Shown here one piece after another: positions 9,173 to 15,985 of a stretch of DNA of 64,000 nt. Both the position numbers and the translations under genes were made by a program. Position 1 is the first letter of the stretch. Each line of letters starts with the position of its first letter. The DNA is from Bacillus safensis (lineage in GTDB: Bacteria; Bacillota; Bacilli; Bacillales; Bacillaceae), in the NCBI GenBank assembly GCA_030159235.1, contig BSBG01000001.1:372001-436000 (forward strand). The letters are read 5' to 3'. Below the pieces are notes generated by a model that saw nothing but the letters and a program-made list of their open reading frames with translations, ran no database searches and had not been told where the DNA came from.

Positions 9173-10069
9173 TTAAGATTGTTTTGTTTCTTCTGACTGA
9201 CTGCTGCCTTTAGAGGAATCAGAAGACTTTTCTTGATCAGAGGATTTCCCCTTCTCATCAGACTTTTCTTCAGATTTTTCTCCAGCAGGCTCCTTGGCCT
9301 TATCTTCAGCAGCAGGTTCCTTCGTTTTTTCATCAGCCTTTGGCTGAGCAGGTTCTTTTGCTTGTTCCGTCACTTCTTGTGCTGCTTTTTCAATCGTAGA
9401 AACAGGCTTGTCAATGAAGCTAAGTGGATTAAGCGCTAAACCTTCCATACGAATTTCAAAATGCACATGGTTGCCGCTTTCAGCACCATATAGATTTTTT
9501 CCAGAAGCACCAATGACATCGTTCTGCTTGACTTCATCGCCTTCTTTGACACTCACTTGTGACAACGATTGATAAACAGTCGATAATCCATCTTCATGTT
9601 CAATTTCCACGACGTGACCGAGAACTGGATCTTTTTTCGCTTGAACCACTGTTCCACTAAGAGCAGCTGTGACATCAAACACTTTGCCATCTTTATCTGC
9701 AAGATCAATACCTTTGCTCAAGGTATAGGTGTTATTATAGTTTACAAGTGCTGCTTCTTTTTCTTTTTGATCAGCATCTGCTTCATAGAACTTTTTCACG
9801 ACAGAAACATTATCAGAATTCTGGACCGGCATTGCAACATTTTCAATTGGCTTTCCAACTTCAACGGCATCATCACGTTGTTCTTGCCCTGTTTGATTTC
9901 CATCAGATAGTTGGTCTTTCACATCTTTTGATACAGCTTGATACCAAAGAACGGCTGTTAACACGACCGCTGCGCTGACCAAGTAAATAGCAGGGAATAC
10001 CCAGCGCTTACGGAAAAATTGCTGAACTTTTGTGATTTTGGAAGTACGTTTCTTTTCTTCCTCTCTCAT
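9173..10069 (-). CDS. spoIIQ: Stage II sporulation protein SpoIIQ
   Basis: A 298-residue forespore membrane protein with one transmembrane helix (about 24-43) and an extracytoplasmic LytM/M23 domain (about 110-220). In engulfment it binds mother-cell SpoIIIAH across the intermembrane space and is part of the feeding-tube channel. The first metal ligand position of the M23 motif is Ser118 (SKGID) rather than His, while HVH (201-203) is kept, so it should be enzymatically dead like B. subtilis SpoIIQ. The C-terminal 75 residues are a low-complexity Lys/Glu/Ser tail. Sigma-F expression is expected from the family; I could not place the promoter firmly. Confidence 0.97.
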   Translation of the reverse strand: MREEEKKRTSKITKVQQFFRKRWVFPAIYLVSAAVVLTAVLWYQAVSKDVKDQLSDGNQTGQEQRDDAVEVGKPIENVAMPVQNSDNVSVVKKFYEADADQKEKEAALVNYNNTYTLSKGIDLADKDGKVFDVTAALSGTVVQAKKDPVLGHVVEIEHEDGLSTVYQSLSQVSVKEGDEVKQNDVIGASGKNLYGAESGNHVHFEIRMEGLALNPLSFIDKPVSTIEKAAQEVTEQAKEPAQPKADEKTKEPAAEDKAKEPAGEKSEEKSDEKGKSSDQEKSSDSSKGSSQSEETKQS

Positions 10070-10199
10070 TTTTCATCACCTCAGCAACATTCTGAACACT
10101 TTTCAAAAAATATATACACACGAAATTATTTTTCTTTTTATTTTGCGCAACCGCATCAATAATATGTATGATAAATGAAAAAAGATGGGGGACTTAATT

Positions 10200-10694
10200 G
10201 TGAAAACTTTCAATCGTATAGCAACAGAAGATGACCTCAAAGCGATCGTTGATATCTATAATTCGACCATTGCTTCAAGAGAAGTGACTGCTGATACAGA
10301 ACCAGTTTCTGTCGAAGACCGCCGGCAATGGTTTTTGAATCATTCAGAGAAAAGACCGCTCTATGTGAAAACAGATGAGAATGGACATATCTACGGGTGG
10401 CTCAGCTTTGAAACATTTTACGGAAGACCTGCATACAACGGGACCGTTGAAATGAGTATTTATTTAAACCAAGACGATCGAGGAAAAGGCTTAGGATCAC
10501 TCTTCTTACAAGAAGCCATTGAACTCGCGCCCTCATTAGGCATTCGAACATTACTTGCCTTTATTTTCGGGCATAACGAAGCCAGCATTCGACTATTTAA
10601 AAAGCATGGCTTTGAGACATGGGGTCACCTGCCACGCATCGCAGAAATGGACGGCAGCAGGTACGATTTAGATATTCTGGGAAAAGAATTATAA
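10200..10694 (+). CDS. ywnH: GNAT acetyltransferase YwnH (phosphinothricin acetyltransferase-like)
   Basis: A 164-residue GNAT protein closely matching B. subtilis YwnH. The acetyl-CoA motif DRGKGLGSLFL and the FGHNEASIRLFKKHGF segment typical of phosphinothricin/methionine-sulfoximine acetyltransferases are visible. The family acetylates phosphinothricin-like or methionine sulfone/sulfoximine substrates; the natural role is unknown. I prefer GTG 10200 (GGGGG at 10187-10191, eight bases away) over the in-frame ATG at 10185, which would overlap the ribosome site. It is a single-gene unit with its own terminator. Confidence 0.9.
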   Translation: MKTFNRIATEDDLKAIVDIYNSTIASREVTADTEPVSVEDRRQWFLNHSEKRPLYVKTDENGHIYGWLSFETFYGRPAYNGTVEMSIYLNQDDRGKGLGSLFLQEAIELAPSLGIRTLLAFIFGHNEASIRLFKKHGFETWGHLPRIAEMDGSRYDLDILGKEL

Positions 10695-10699
10695 AACGA

Positions 10700-10728
10700 G
10701 CGTCTCTCCGGCAAAGAGACGCTTTTTT
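10700..10728 (+). terminator. Terminator of ywnH
   Basis: GCGTCTCT (10700-10707) pairs with AGAGACGC (10715-10722), followed by six T. It abuts the stop of the convergent redoxin gene. Confidence 0.88.
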
Positions 10729-11257
10729 ATGAAGCATGTAACAACTGTTCAAACTGTTTCGCATTTTGAAGGGATTTCCTTTGTAGGATGATCCCTTGCT
10801 CATCAATAAGAATCGCTTGCGGAACAACAGTTACCCCGTACAGCTCCATGATTTGTGAAGAGCGGGTATAAACAGCCTGGGACGGTAGTAATTCAAGGAT
10901 CGGCGAATCATCCGCTTGTTCATCTCCATTGATAATAATGAATTGAGTATCATCATTAGAAATTTGCTGCTGCATATCAGCCAAGATGCTTTTGCACGTC
11001 ATACAAGTAGAGTTCACGAATAACAGCATCACGGCGCTCCCGCTTTGAAAATATTCCTTTAAAATGACCTTATTCCCTAAATGGGTATAGCTTCGAAATA
11101 ACGGCGCCGGATCTCCAACATCCGCTTCCTTTAATTCAATCCCTTCAAGTGTTTTAATTTTATTCATAAATTTTCCGATAAAACGGGCAAGCAAAAACAC
11201 TACAGCCAGCTGAGCAATGACAATGAATAGCACAATAATTAATAGAATATCTGTCAT
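10727..11257 (-). CDS. Membrane-anchored redoxin-like protein with CMTC motif
   Basis: A 176-residue thioredoxin-fold protein of the AhpC/TSA-redoxin type, similar in plan to MauD. A single N-terminal membrane helix (about 4-25) precedes an extracytoplasmic domain with the redox pair CMTC (Cys85, Cys88) in NSTCMTCKS and a cis-proline segment TVVPQAIL. It should exchange thiols outside the membrane. It is the last gene of a three-gene operon (ABC exporter, MauE-like, redoxin), with a 4-base overlap to the MauE-like gene. I infer a role in oxidising or reducing a secreted cysteine peptide, not in methylamine metabolism, since no methylamine dehydrogenase gene is present. Confidence 0.75.
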   Translation of the reverse strand: MTDILLIIVLFIVIAQLAVVFLLARFIGKFMNKIKTLEGIELKEADVGDPAPLFRSYTHLGNKVILKEYFQSGSAVMLLFVNSTCMTCKSILADMQQQISNDDTQFIIINGDEQADDSPILELLPSQAVYTRSSQIMELYGVTVVPQAILIDEQGIILQRKSLQNAKQFEQLLHAS

Positions 11258-11811
11258 TTCACTTGGTCTCCTTCTATAAATGATTCAAATTGATTGATCC
11301 ACTTTCTTTTAAACAACATGACCTCTTGACCCACAGCTATAATGAAACAGACAGCCACAGCGATTAGAAAACAAATGACATTCATTTGCCATGGAATGCT
11401 TTCTACATAGGGATGTACATAAAACAACCCTCTCACAAGAGCCAGCATCAACACATTACGAATCACAATTCCCCAGTGAAGGCGTTCATTTTCAAGCAGC
11501 CCACCACAGCCGCACGAAATATCACGATGCCCTCTCAATAAATTGAACGCCACCGCTCCGGTATAGATACATAAAAGTGCTGTAAGGCCGATCGCAGGTA
11601 CGAGAGACATATGCCAAATGAACAAATAAACAGTACAAACCAATTCAACAGTTAAAAACAAATAAAACATTGGTGCCGTGAAAGAAGGAGGCAGCAGCCG
11701 ATAAGCATCCATCTGCTGCTTATGCGCCGTTTGTTTTTTCACTTTATCAAGCCATGCACCCGCAAAAATAATACCTAGTAAATAGACACCTATGAAATAA
11801 AAAACACTCAC
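11254..11811 (-). CDS. MauE/DoxX-like membrane protein
   Basis: A 185-residue protein with about four to five membrane helices and a CGCGG motif (Cys100, Cys102) in a loop, as in the MauE family. MauE proteins partner a MauD-type redoxin, probably as the membrane electron carrier for disulfide handling. The start is GTG 11811, one base after the stop of the ABC exporter, using AAAGGAGA at the end of that gene. Longer readings would run into the exporter. It overlaps the redoxin gene by four bases, so exporter, MauE-like and redoxin are probably translated together. Confidence 0.72.
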   Translation of the reverse strand: MSVFYFIGVYLLGIIFAGAWLDKVKKQTAHKQQMDAYRLLPPSFTAPMFYLFLTVELVCTVYLFIWHMSLVPAIGLTALLCIYTGAVAFNLLRGHRDISCGCGGLLENERLHWGIVIRNVLMLALVRGLFYVHPYVESIPWQMNVICFLIAVAVCFIIAVGQEVMLFKRKWINQFESFIEGDQVK

Positions 11812-11812
11812 T

Positions 11813-13612
11813 TTACACCATCTCCTTTTGTTGAAATAATTGAGATTGTGCCTCGTAAAGTCTTTTGTACTCTCCATTTAGCACCATCAGCTCATCATGG
11901 TTTCCCTCTTCAACAAAGGCACCGTCTTTCATTACAATAATACGGTCTGCTAAACGAGCTGCTCCCATTCGATGCGTAATAAACAAGACACCTTGATCCT
12001 GTGTGTGATCGAATAGCTTTCGAATGAGTGAAATCTCCGATATTGGATCAAGAGCAGAAGTCGGTTCATCTAAAATGATAAAATCACTCTCTCTAAAAAA
12101 GGTTCTCGCCATCGCAAGCTTTTGCCATTGTCCTCCAGACAGTTCATGACCTTCTTCAAAAAACCGTCCAAGCTGTGCATCATACGCTTCTTCCATTTGA
12201 TGAATTCTTTTTTCTATGCCTGCTTGCTGGGCAGCTGATATCATGCGCTCTTCCTCATCCATATGATCAATACGACCAAATCCGATGTTTTCTTTCACAG
12301 TGAACTCGTACTTCATAAAATCTTGAAAAAGAACCGCCATTCTCGCATGATAGGATTTTTTATGAATGGTAGAAATGGACTCACCATTGACTTTTTGCAT
12401 ATTCGGCTGATCTGGATCATATAAACCGGTCAAACATTTGATTAAGGTCGTTTTACCTGATCCGTTATCCCCCACCAATGCAATGCGTTCACCCTTATTG
12501 ATATGAAAATGTATATGTTCTATAGCAGGTGTTTTCATATTGGGGTAAGTAAAAGAGAGATTTTCAAGAGTAATGGACTGAATACGCTCAATCTTCCGAA
12601 GCGATGCCCCCTCTTCTGGTTGCTCATGAATTTCTTCTTTTCTCTTTTGAAAAGTTCTCATTTCATCAACATAAAGACTCGTTTCATATAAACTAGAACA
12701 TTCCCTCGTTAAGTCCTGAAAACCACTTTGAATGTTTTGAACTGCTTGTAGCACAGCAACAAACGTCCCGGCTGCTAATTTTTTTTGGAAAATAAGAAAG
12801 ACAATAAAAAGACCGCAGCATACATAGGCAAATGTCATAAGCAATCCGCCGGCCATCTCCCAGCGAACTTGCCGCTTAAGCAGTTTATATTTTTCATCTG
12901 CACTTTTTACATAATGACCTTTCCACTTTTGAAGAAGATAATTCCCTATTCCATATAAACGGATTTCCTTCAATGAGTCTCGTTGTGCAACAAGATCGGA
13001 CACATACATTTCTCTTCGATCATTGGCAGTTAACATGCGGTTTAATTGATAACGCGCTCCCCCAAAGAAAAGCTCAATCCACAAGACAGGCATGGTAAAC
13101 ACGATCAGAATGACCGCCAATCCCCAATGGATACCGATCATATAAATGAGAAGTGATACAACAGTAATCAATGCGCTCATGATTGTAAAAATACTTCTAA
13201 CCATACTCAGAACATGCTGATGACTGTTCATCACACGTTGACTTTCATTGTAAAAAGACGGGTGTTCAAACGTAATAAACGGTAGCCTGATCGCCTTTTG
13301 AAGCAATTCACCCTTCAAATGCAAACCAATCAAATTGGTCGCTTTCTGCTGGCTAAGCTGAAGAATGAATTGAAGCCCATATCCTAAAACCACAATGACC
13401 ATTTGCAGCCCGAATAACCATAAAACCTTTTGAATGTCTCCTGAAGAAGTCATGAATAAAATAATTTCATTAATCAAGGTTTGAATGATCCAGACACTAG
13501 CTAAAGGCATAAAACCAACAATTACTTGGATAAACAAATTCAAAAGAAGATAAGACCGACTCCTTTTCCAAGTATAGGAGATTGCATATAAACAATGGTT
13601 CACTGTACTCAT
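11813..13612 (-). CDS. Peptide/drug-type ABC exporter (fused membrane and ATPase domains)
   Basis: A 599-residue half-transporter with an N-terminal six-helix exporter domain (about 20-300) and a C-terminal ATPase. Walker A GDNGSGKT (381-388), signature LSGGQ (491-495) and Walker B ILDE (513-516) are intact. There is no N-terminal C39 peptidase domain, so it would export without leader cleavage. Start ATG 13612 follows AAGGTGGAG; an upstream GTG at 13624 overlaps that ribosome site. It heads an operon with a MauE-like protein and a redoxin, and lies 1.1 kb from a six-cysteine peptide gene. Substrate is inferred, not shown. Confidence 0.8.
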   Translation of the reverse strand: MSTVNHCLYAISYTWKRSRSYLLLNLFIQVIVGFMPLASVWIIQTLINEIILFMTSSGDIQKVLWLFGLQMVIVVLGYGLQFILQLSQQKATNLIGLHLKGELLQKAIRLPFITFEHPSFYNESQRVMNSHQHVLSMVRSIFTIMSALITVVSLLIYMIGIHWGLAVILIVFTMPVLWIELFFGGARYQLNRMLTANDRREMYVSDLVAQRDSLKEIRLYGIGNYLLQKWKGHYVKSADEKYKLLKRQVRWEMAGGLLMTFAYVCCGLFIVFLIFQKKLAAGTFVAVLQAVQNIQSGFQDLTRECSSLYETSLYVDEMRTFQKRKEEIHEQPEEGASLRKIERIQSITLENLSFTYPNMKTPAIEHIHFHINKGERIALVGDNGSGKTTLIKCLTGLYDPDQPNMQKVNGESISTIHKKSYHARMAVLFQDFMKYEFTVKENIGFGRIDHMDEEERMISAAQQAGIEKRIHQMEEAYDAQLGRFFEEGHELSGGQWQKLAMARTFFRESDFIILDEPTSALDPISEISLIRKLFDHTQDQGVLFITHRMGAARLADRIIVMKDGAFVEEGNHDELMVLNGEYKRLYEAQSQLFQQKEMV

Positions 13613-13643
13613 CAAATGCTCCACCTTACACCATTTAGTATAA

Positions 13644-13673
13644 TTGACATATTTTTGATATTTATATTATGAT
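13644..13673 (+). promoter_or_regulatory. Promoter of the CPHC thioredoxin-like gene
   Basis: TTGACA (13644-13649) and TATGAT (13668-13673) are 18 bases apart. On the opposite strand a TATACT (plus-strand 13637-13642) could be the -10 of the divergent exporter operon, so the two promoters would overlap and may be co-regulated. Confidence 0.6.
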
Positions 13674-13710
13674 AGCTTTGCGTAACTTCACTCTGAGAGG
13701 ACGATATACG

Positions 13711-14220
13711 ATGAATTCAATCTTACTTTTACAGCTCACTCTTATTCTTTGCAGCCTATTATTAACGATCGGAATCATCATTTATTTAAAACACCAGATG
13801 GAACTGATCATCTTACCGATCCAGCATGTTGGACAAAAACTTGTACATCCGCTTCTTGAAAAGACATCACCTATCCAAATGAATGAATTACTGCACACAA
13901 ACAGCAAGCAGGAACTGCTTATTTTCACTGATACAGCATGTCCGCACTGCATCCCATCACTTGAACAATTCCTAGAAACAAAAAAACAGCGCAACTTAAA
14001 CGTTTCATTTAGTATTTTGCTAAAGAATGGGCAAAAAGAGGATCAGGAATTATATCGTGATAGCCAAACCACCATGCGAATTATCCCAGTGGATGAACAA
14101 ATGATAGACGCATTCAAAATTGAAGAGTTTCCGTATTACATGATGGTAGAAGAAGATGAAACCATCTCATATGCAGCACCTTTTCCGGATGGTCTTTATT
14201 CAAAATTTCCTGCAAAATAA
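13711..14220 (+). CDS. Membrane-anchored thioredoxin-like protein with CPHC motif
   Basis: A 169-residue protein with one N-terminal membrane helix (about 3-25) and a small thioredoxin-like domain outside the membrane. The redox pair is CPHC (Cys77, Cys80) in FTDTACPHCI, the DsbA-type dipeptide that favours disulfide formation. A cis-proline stretch EFPYYMMV follows. Start ATG 13711 follows GAGAGGACG; an earlier ATG at 13669 overlaps the promoter. It is divergent from the exporter/MauE/redoxin operon and convergent with the cysteine-rich peptide pair. The CPHC motif suggests an oxidant of secreted thiols; substrate inferred only. Confidence 0.72.
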   Translation: MNSILLLQLTLILCSLLLTIGIIIYLKHQMELIILPIQHVGQKLVHPLLEKTSPIQMNELLHTNSKQELLIFTDTACPHCIPSLEQFLETKKQRNLNVSFSILLKNGQKEDQELYRDSQTTMRIIPVDEQMIDAFKIEEFPYYMMVEEDETISYAAPFPDGLYSKFPAK

Positions 14221-14225
14221 AGATA

Positions 14226-14268
14226 AATGAGGCATGTGAAGAATATCAAACACACGCCTCATTTTTTT
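14226..14268. terminator. Bidirectional terminator between thioredoxin-like gene and peptide operon
   Basis: ATGAGGC plus TGTG pairs with CACA plus GCCTCAT and is followed by seven T on the plus strand, with A-rich sequence on the other side. It closes the thioredoxin-like gene and could also serve the convergent pair. Confidence 0.75.
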
Positions 14269-14662
14269 ATTGTGGATCTGGCTGAACATCCTGTTCTTTT
14301 TCCCCGGCAGCAATGTCATTTGCTTCACTTGAAGCCTGTTCTTCGGCTTGTTCAAACTCACTGCGAGCTTCATTTGAAATGTCTACTTGGTCACCATGCT
14401 GATTCACAGTAACGGACGAAGAAGACGCCTCTTTTTGAATCTCTCTCTCTAGTTCCTTTAATTTAGAAACATGAAGCTCTAAATCTTTTCCTTGCTGAAC
14501 TAAAGTCAGTTGTTGAAATAATGCCTTTCTCTCTTCTGGAGAATGGTCGCCTTGAACAATTTGAGCAGCTTGGGTTAAAAAAGAATTTGATGTTTGACCC
14601 ACTTGACGACTATTTGACGTCTGCATAGCATTTGTTAAAAATGAAATTGAAGATATGCTCAT
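14267..14662 (-). CDS. Uncharacterised 131-residue soluble protein of the peptide operon
   Basis: I do not recognise this protein. It has no signal peptide and no membrane helix. It starts Ser/Thr-rich, has a charged helical, possibly coiled-coil part (about 45-95, many Leu/Glu/Lys) and an acidic Glu/Ala/Gln-rich tail. The GDQVDISNEA segment resembles motifs in FlgM-like and other small Bacillus regulators, but this is weak. It begins 33 bases after the cysteine-rich peptide gene on the same strand (ribosome site AGGATGTG), so the two are probably co-transcribed. A role as immunity, chaperone or regulatory partner is speculation. Confidence 0.6.
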   Translation of the reverse strand: MSISSISFLTNAMQTSNSRQVGQTSNSFLTQAAQIVQGDHSPEERKALFQQLTLVQQGKDLELHVSKLKELEREIQKEASSSSVTVNQHGDQVDISNEARSEFEQAEEQASSEANDIAAGEKEQDVQPDPQ

Positions 14663-14695
14663 GCATTCACATCCTATTAAATAAGATTCTTAGAT

Positions 14696-14890
14696 TTAGC
14701 AGCCACATCTAATACGTTCTTGGCTAGTACAAATCTCACCTGTGTCACGATCCACATAGTAACGGAAAGTACCAACACCTTGAAGGAAACAAGTAGGCGC
14801 TGATTTACATGACGTGACTAATCTTTGCAAAATACATCTTGCAGCTGCAGGTTGAACATTGGTCATTTTGTTTAAAAAACGATCTAACAT
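14696..14890 (-). CDS. Six-cysteine small peptide (candidate bacteriocin precursor)
   Basis: A 64-residue peptide with cysteines at 19, 28, 34, 54, 62 and 64, ending in RCGC. It has no Sec signal peptide, no membrane helix and no recognisable double-glycine leader (the nearest is GVG at 38-40). The first 17 residues could be an amphipathic leader. The gene has a proper ribosome site (GGAAGGTGG, seven bases before ATG 14890), and a 131-codon gene follows on the same strand. Six cysteines with a GT/YYVD core could form three disulfides. An exporter and two extracytoplasmic thiol-redox proteins nearby make a secreted disulfide peptide the best reading. No homologue recognised. Confidence 0.6.
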   Translation of the reverse strand: MLDRFLNKMTNVQPAAARCILQRLVTSCKSAPTCFLQGVGTFRYYVDRDTGEICTSQERIRCGC

Positions 14891-15118
14891 ATGAATTCCA
14901 CCTTCCAATTTTTATGTTAATACAAAACAATAATAACCAATTACAAGACAACTAACAACATATTTTGATAAATTTACTAATTATTTTTAACTATTGATCT
15001 TATTTATGACATAATTCGTCGATAAAAATCATAGTAAATGCTACTTTTTTCTTATTTGAAAATAATTTATTTACCCTTAAATACTGAAGTGAAGATAGAA
15101 ACATTTTGAATATCTAAC

Positions 15119-15167
15119 ATTCACTCTTCCTAAAGCACTACTTACTCAAGTATGATAAAGAGTGAAT
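15119..15167. repeat. Perfect 10-bp inverted repeat before the DUF5362-like gene
   Basis: ATTCACTCTT (15119-15128) and its exact complement AAGAGTGAAT (15158-15167) flank 29 bases that include a candidate -10 box TATGAT (15151-15156). It could be a two-site operator or, if transcription starts upstream, a leader hairpin just before the ribosome site. Confidence 0.6.
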
Positions 15168-15187
15168 ACATAAAGGAGTGAACACCA

Positions 15188-15610
15188 TTGCAACAGACTG
15201 GGAAAATCATTCAATCTCTTCATTCAATCGTAAAGTGGGGAAAGGTTGGTAGTATCTTTCTCTATATTTCAGGCGGGCTCGCTATTCTTATTGGTTTTTG
15301 GCTTGTTCTTCCTGCTGCCCTTGGCGTCTTCCTTATTATGATGGGAATCCATGTACAAAAATCTGTCAAAGCAGCTGAACAATTGATTCAAGCACCAGAT
15401 ACTTCTTATGAAGACTTATTAGAGCAATATGCTAAGATGATGAAAATGCAGACACTGTTTGCCATATCAAGTATTGCCGCAGTCATTCTCTCATTCGTTG
15501 CTATCGTTTTGATGCTTATACTAGGCGGGTTAGCCTTCCTCCAAGAAATTCCTTATGATGTCCAGCAATACGAAGGTGAATACGAACAAGAACTCGGTGA
15601 TTTTTATTAA
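15188..15610 (+). CDS. Small membrane protein, DUF5362-like
   Basis: A 140-residue protein with two hydrophobic hairpins (about 18-55 and 92-120) separated by a charged helix with a SYEDLLEQYAKMMKMQ segment, and an acidic, Tyr/Glu-rich C-terminus. This plan fits the DUF5362 family of Bacillus membrane proteins; function unknown. The start is TTG 15188 after AAAGGAGTGA. A 10-bp inverted repeat lies in its promoter region. It is divergent from the cysteine-rich peptide gene, so an immunity or self-protection role is possible but only by position. Confidence 0.65.
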   Translation: MQQTGKIIQSLHSIVKWGKVGSIFLYISGGLAILIGFWLVLPAALGVFLIMMGIHVQKSVKAAEQLIQAPDTSYEDLLEQYAKMMKMQTLFAISSIAAVILSFVAIVLMLILGGLAFLQEIPYDVQQYEGEYEQELGDFY

Positions 15611-15681
15611 GGGAAAGGGGTATCAATGGACGTTCGATACCCCTTTTGTTTGATCATTTGACTTTGATCATCCTGCTAAAC

Positions 15682-15710
15682 TTGACATTCAGTCTTGATC
15701 ATCTTAAAAT
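15682..15710 (+). promoter_or_regulatory. Sigma-A promoter of the Zur operon
   Basis: TTGACA (15682-15687) and TAAAAT (15705-15710) are 17 bases apart. The predicted start falls in the Zur box immediately downstream, so Zur would block initiation. Confidence 0.75.
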
Positions 15711-15715
15711 ACAAA

Positions 15716-15730
15716 TCGTAACTATTACGA
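15716..15730. promoter_or_regulatory. Zur box 1, before rpmG
   Basis: TCGTAACTATTACGA, flanked by AAA and ATT, is a near-perfect match to the Bacillus Zur consensus TCGTAATNATTACGA. It overlaps the rpmG transcription start. Confidence 0.88.
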
Positions 15731-15753
15731 ATTAAAGGAGGATTATAATACTT

Positions 15754-15903
15754 ATGCGCGTGAAAATTACTTTAGCCTGTACTGAAACAGGTGACAGAAA
15801 CTATATCACAACAAAAAATAAAAGAACGAACCCTGACCGATTGGAGTTAAAAAAATATTCTCCTCGATTAAAGAAATATACCCTTCATAGAGAAACAAAA
15901 TAA
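15754..15903 (+). CDS. rpmG: Ribosomal protein L33, zinc-independent form
   Basis: A 49-residue L33 protein. The core [20 protein letters not shown] is typical of the family. Only one Cys (Cys9 in ACTETG) remains and the zinc-binding CXXC pairs are absent, so it is the C-minus form made during zinc starvation. It can replace zinc-containing L33 and spare zinc. It starts at ATG 15754 after AAAGGAGGA and is preceded by a Zur box at its promoter. The equivalent gene in B. subtilis 168 (rpmGC) is, as I recall, broken; this copy is intact. Confidence 0.93.
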   Translation: MRVKITLACTETGDRNYITTKNKRTNPDRLELKKYSPRLKKYTLHRETK

Positions 15904-15920
15904 ATTTTTTGAGTTTTAAA

Positions 15921-15935
15921 TCGTAATCATTACTC
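15921..15935. promoter_or_regulatory. Zur box 2, before the GTPase gene
   Basis: TCGTAATCATTACTC has a perfect left half and a degenerate right half relative to the Zur consensus. It lies between rpmG and the GTPase, suggesting a second Zur-controlled start or co-operative binding. Confidence 0.65.
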
Positions 15936-15985
15936 TTTAAGTGAGGCGGAAAACTAAATGAGCGTTTTCAAAAGGACAAAAACAA

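Noticed and set aside
10070-10184. Sigma-F promoter for spoIIQ
   Set aside because: A GTATA -35-like element exists on the minus strand, but no -10 matching GGNNANANTN at 14-16 bases could be placed.
11254-11811. Methylamine utilisation genes
   Set aside because: MauE- and MauD-like proteins are present but no methylamine dehydrogenase subunits or cofactor genes, so a general thiol-redox role is more likely.
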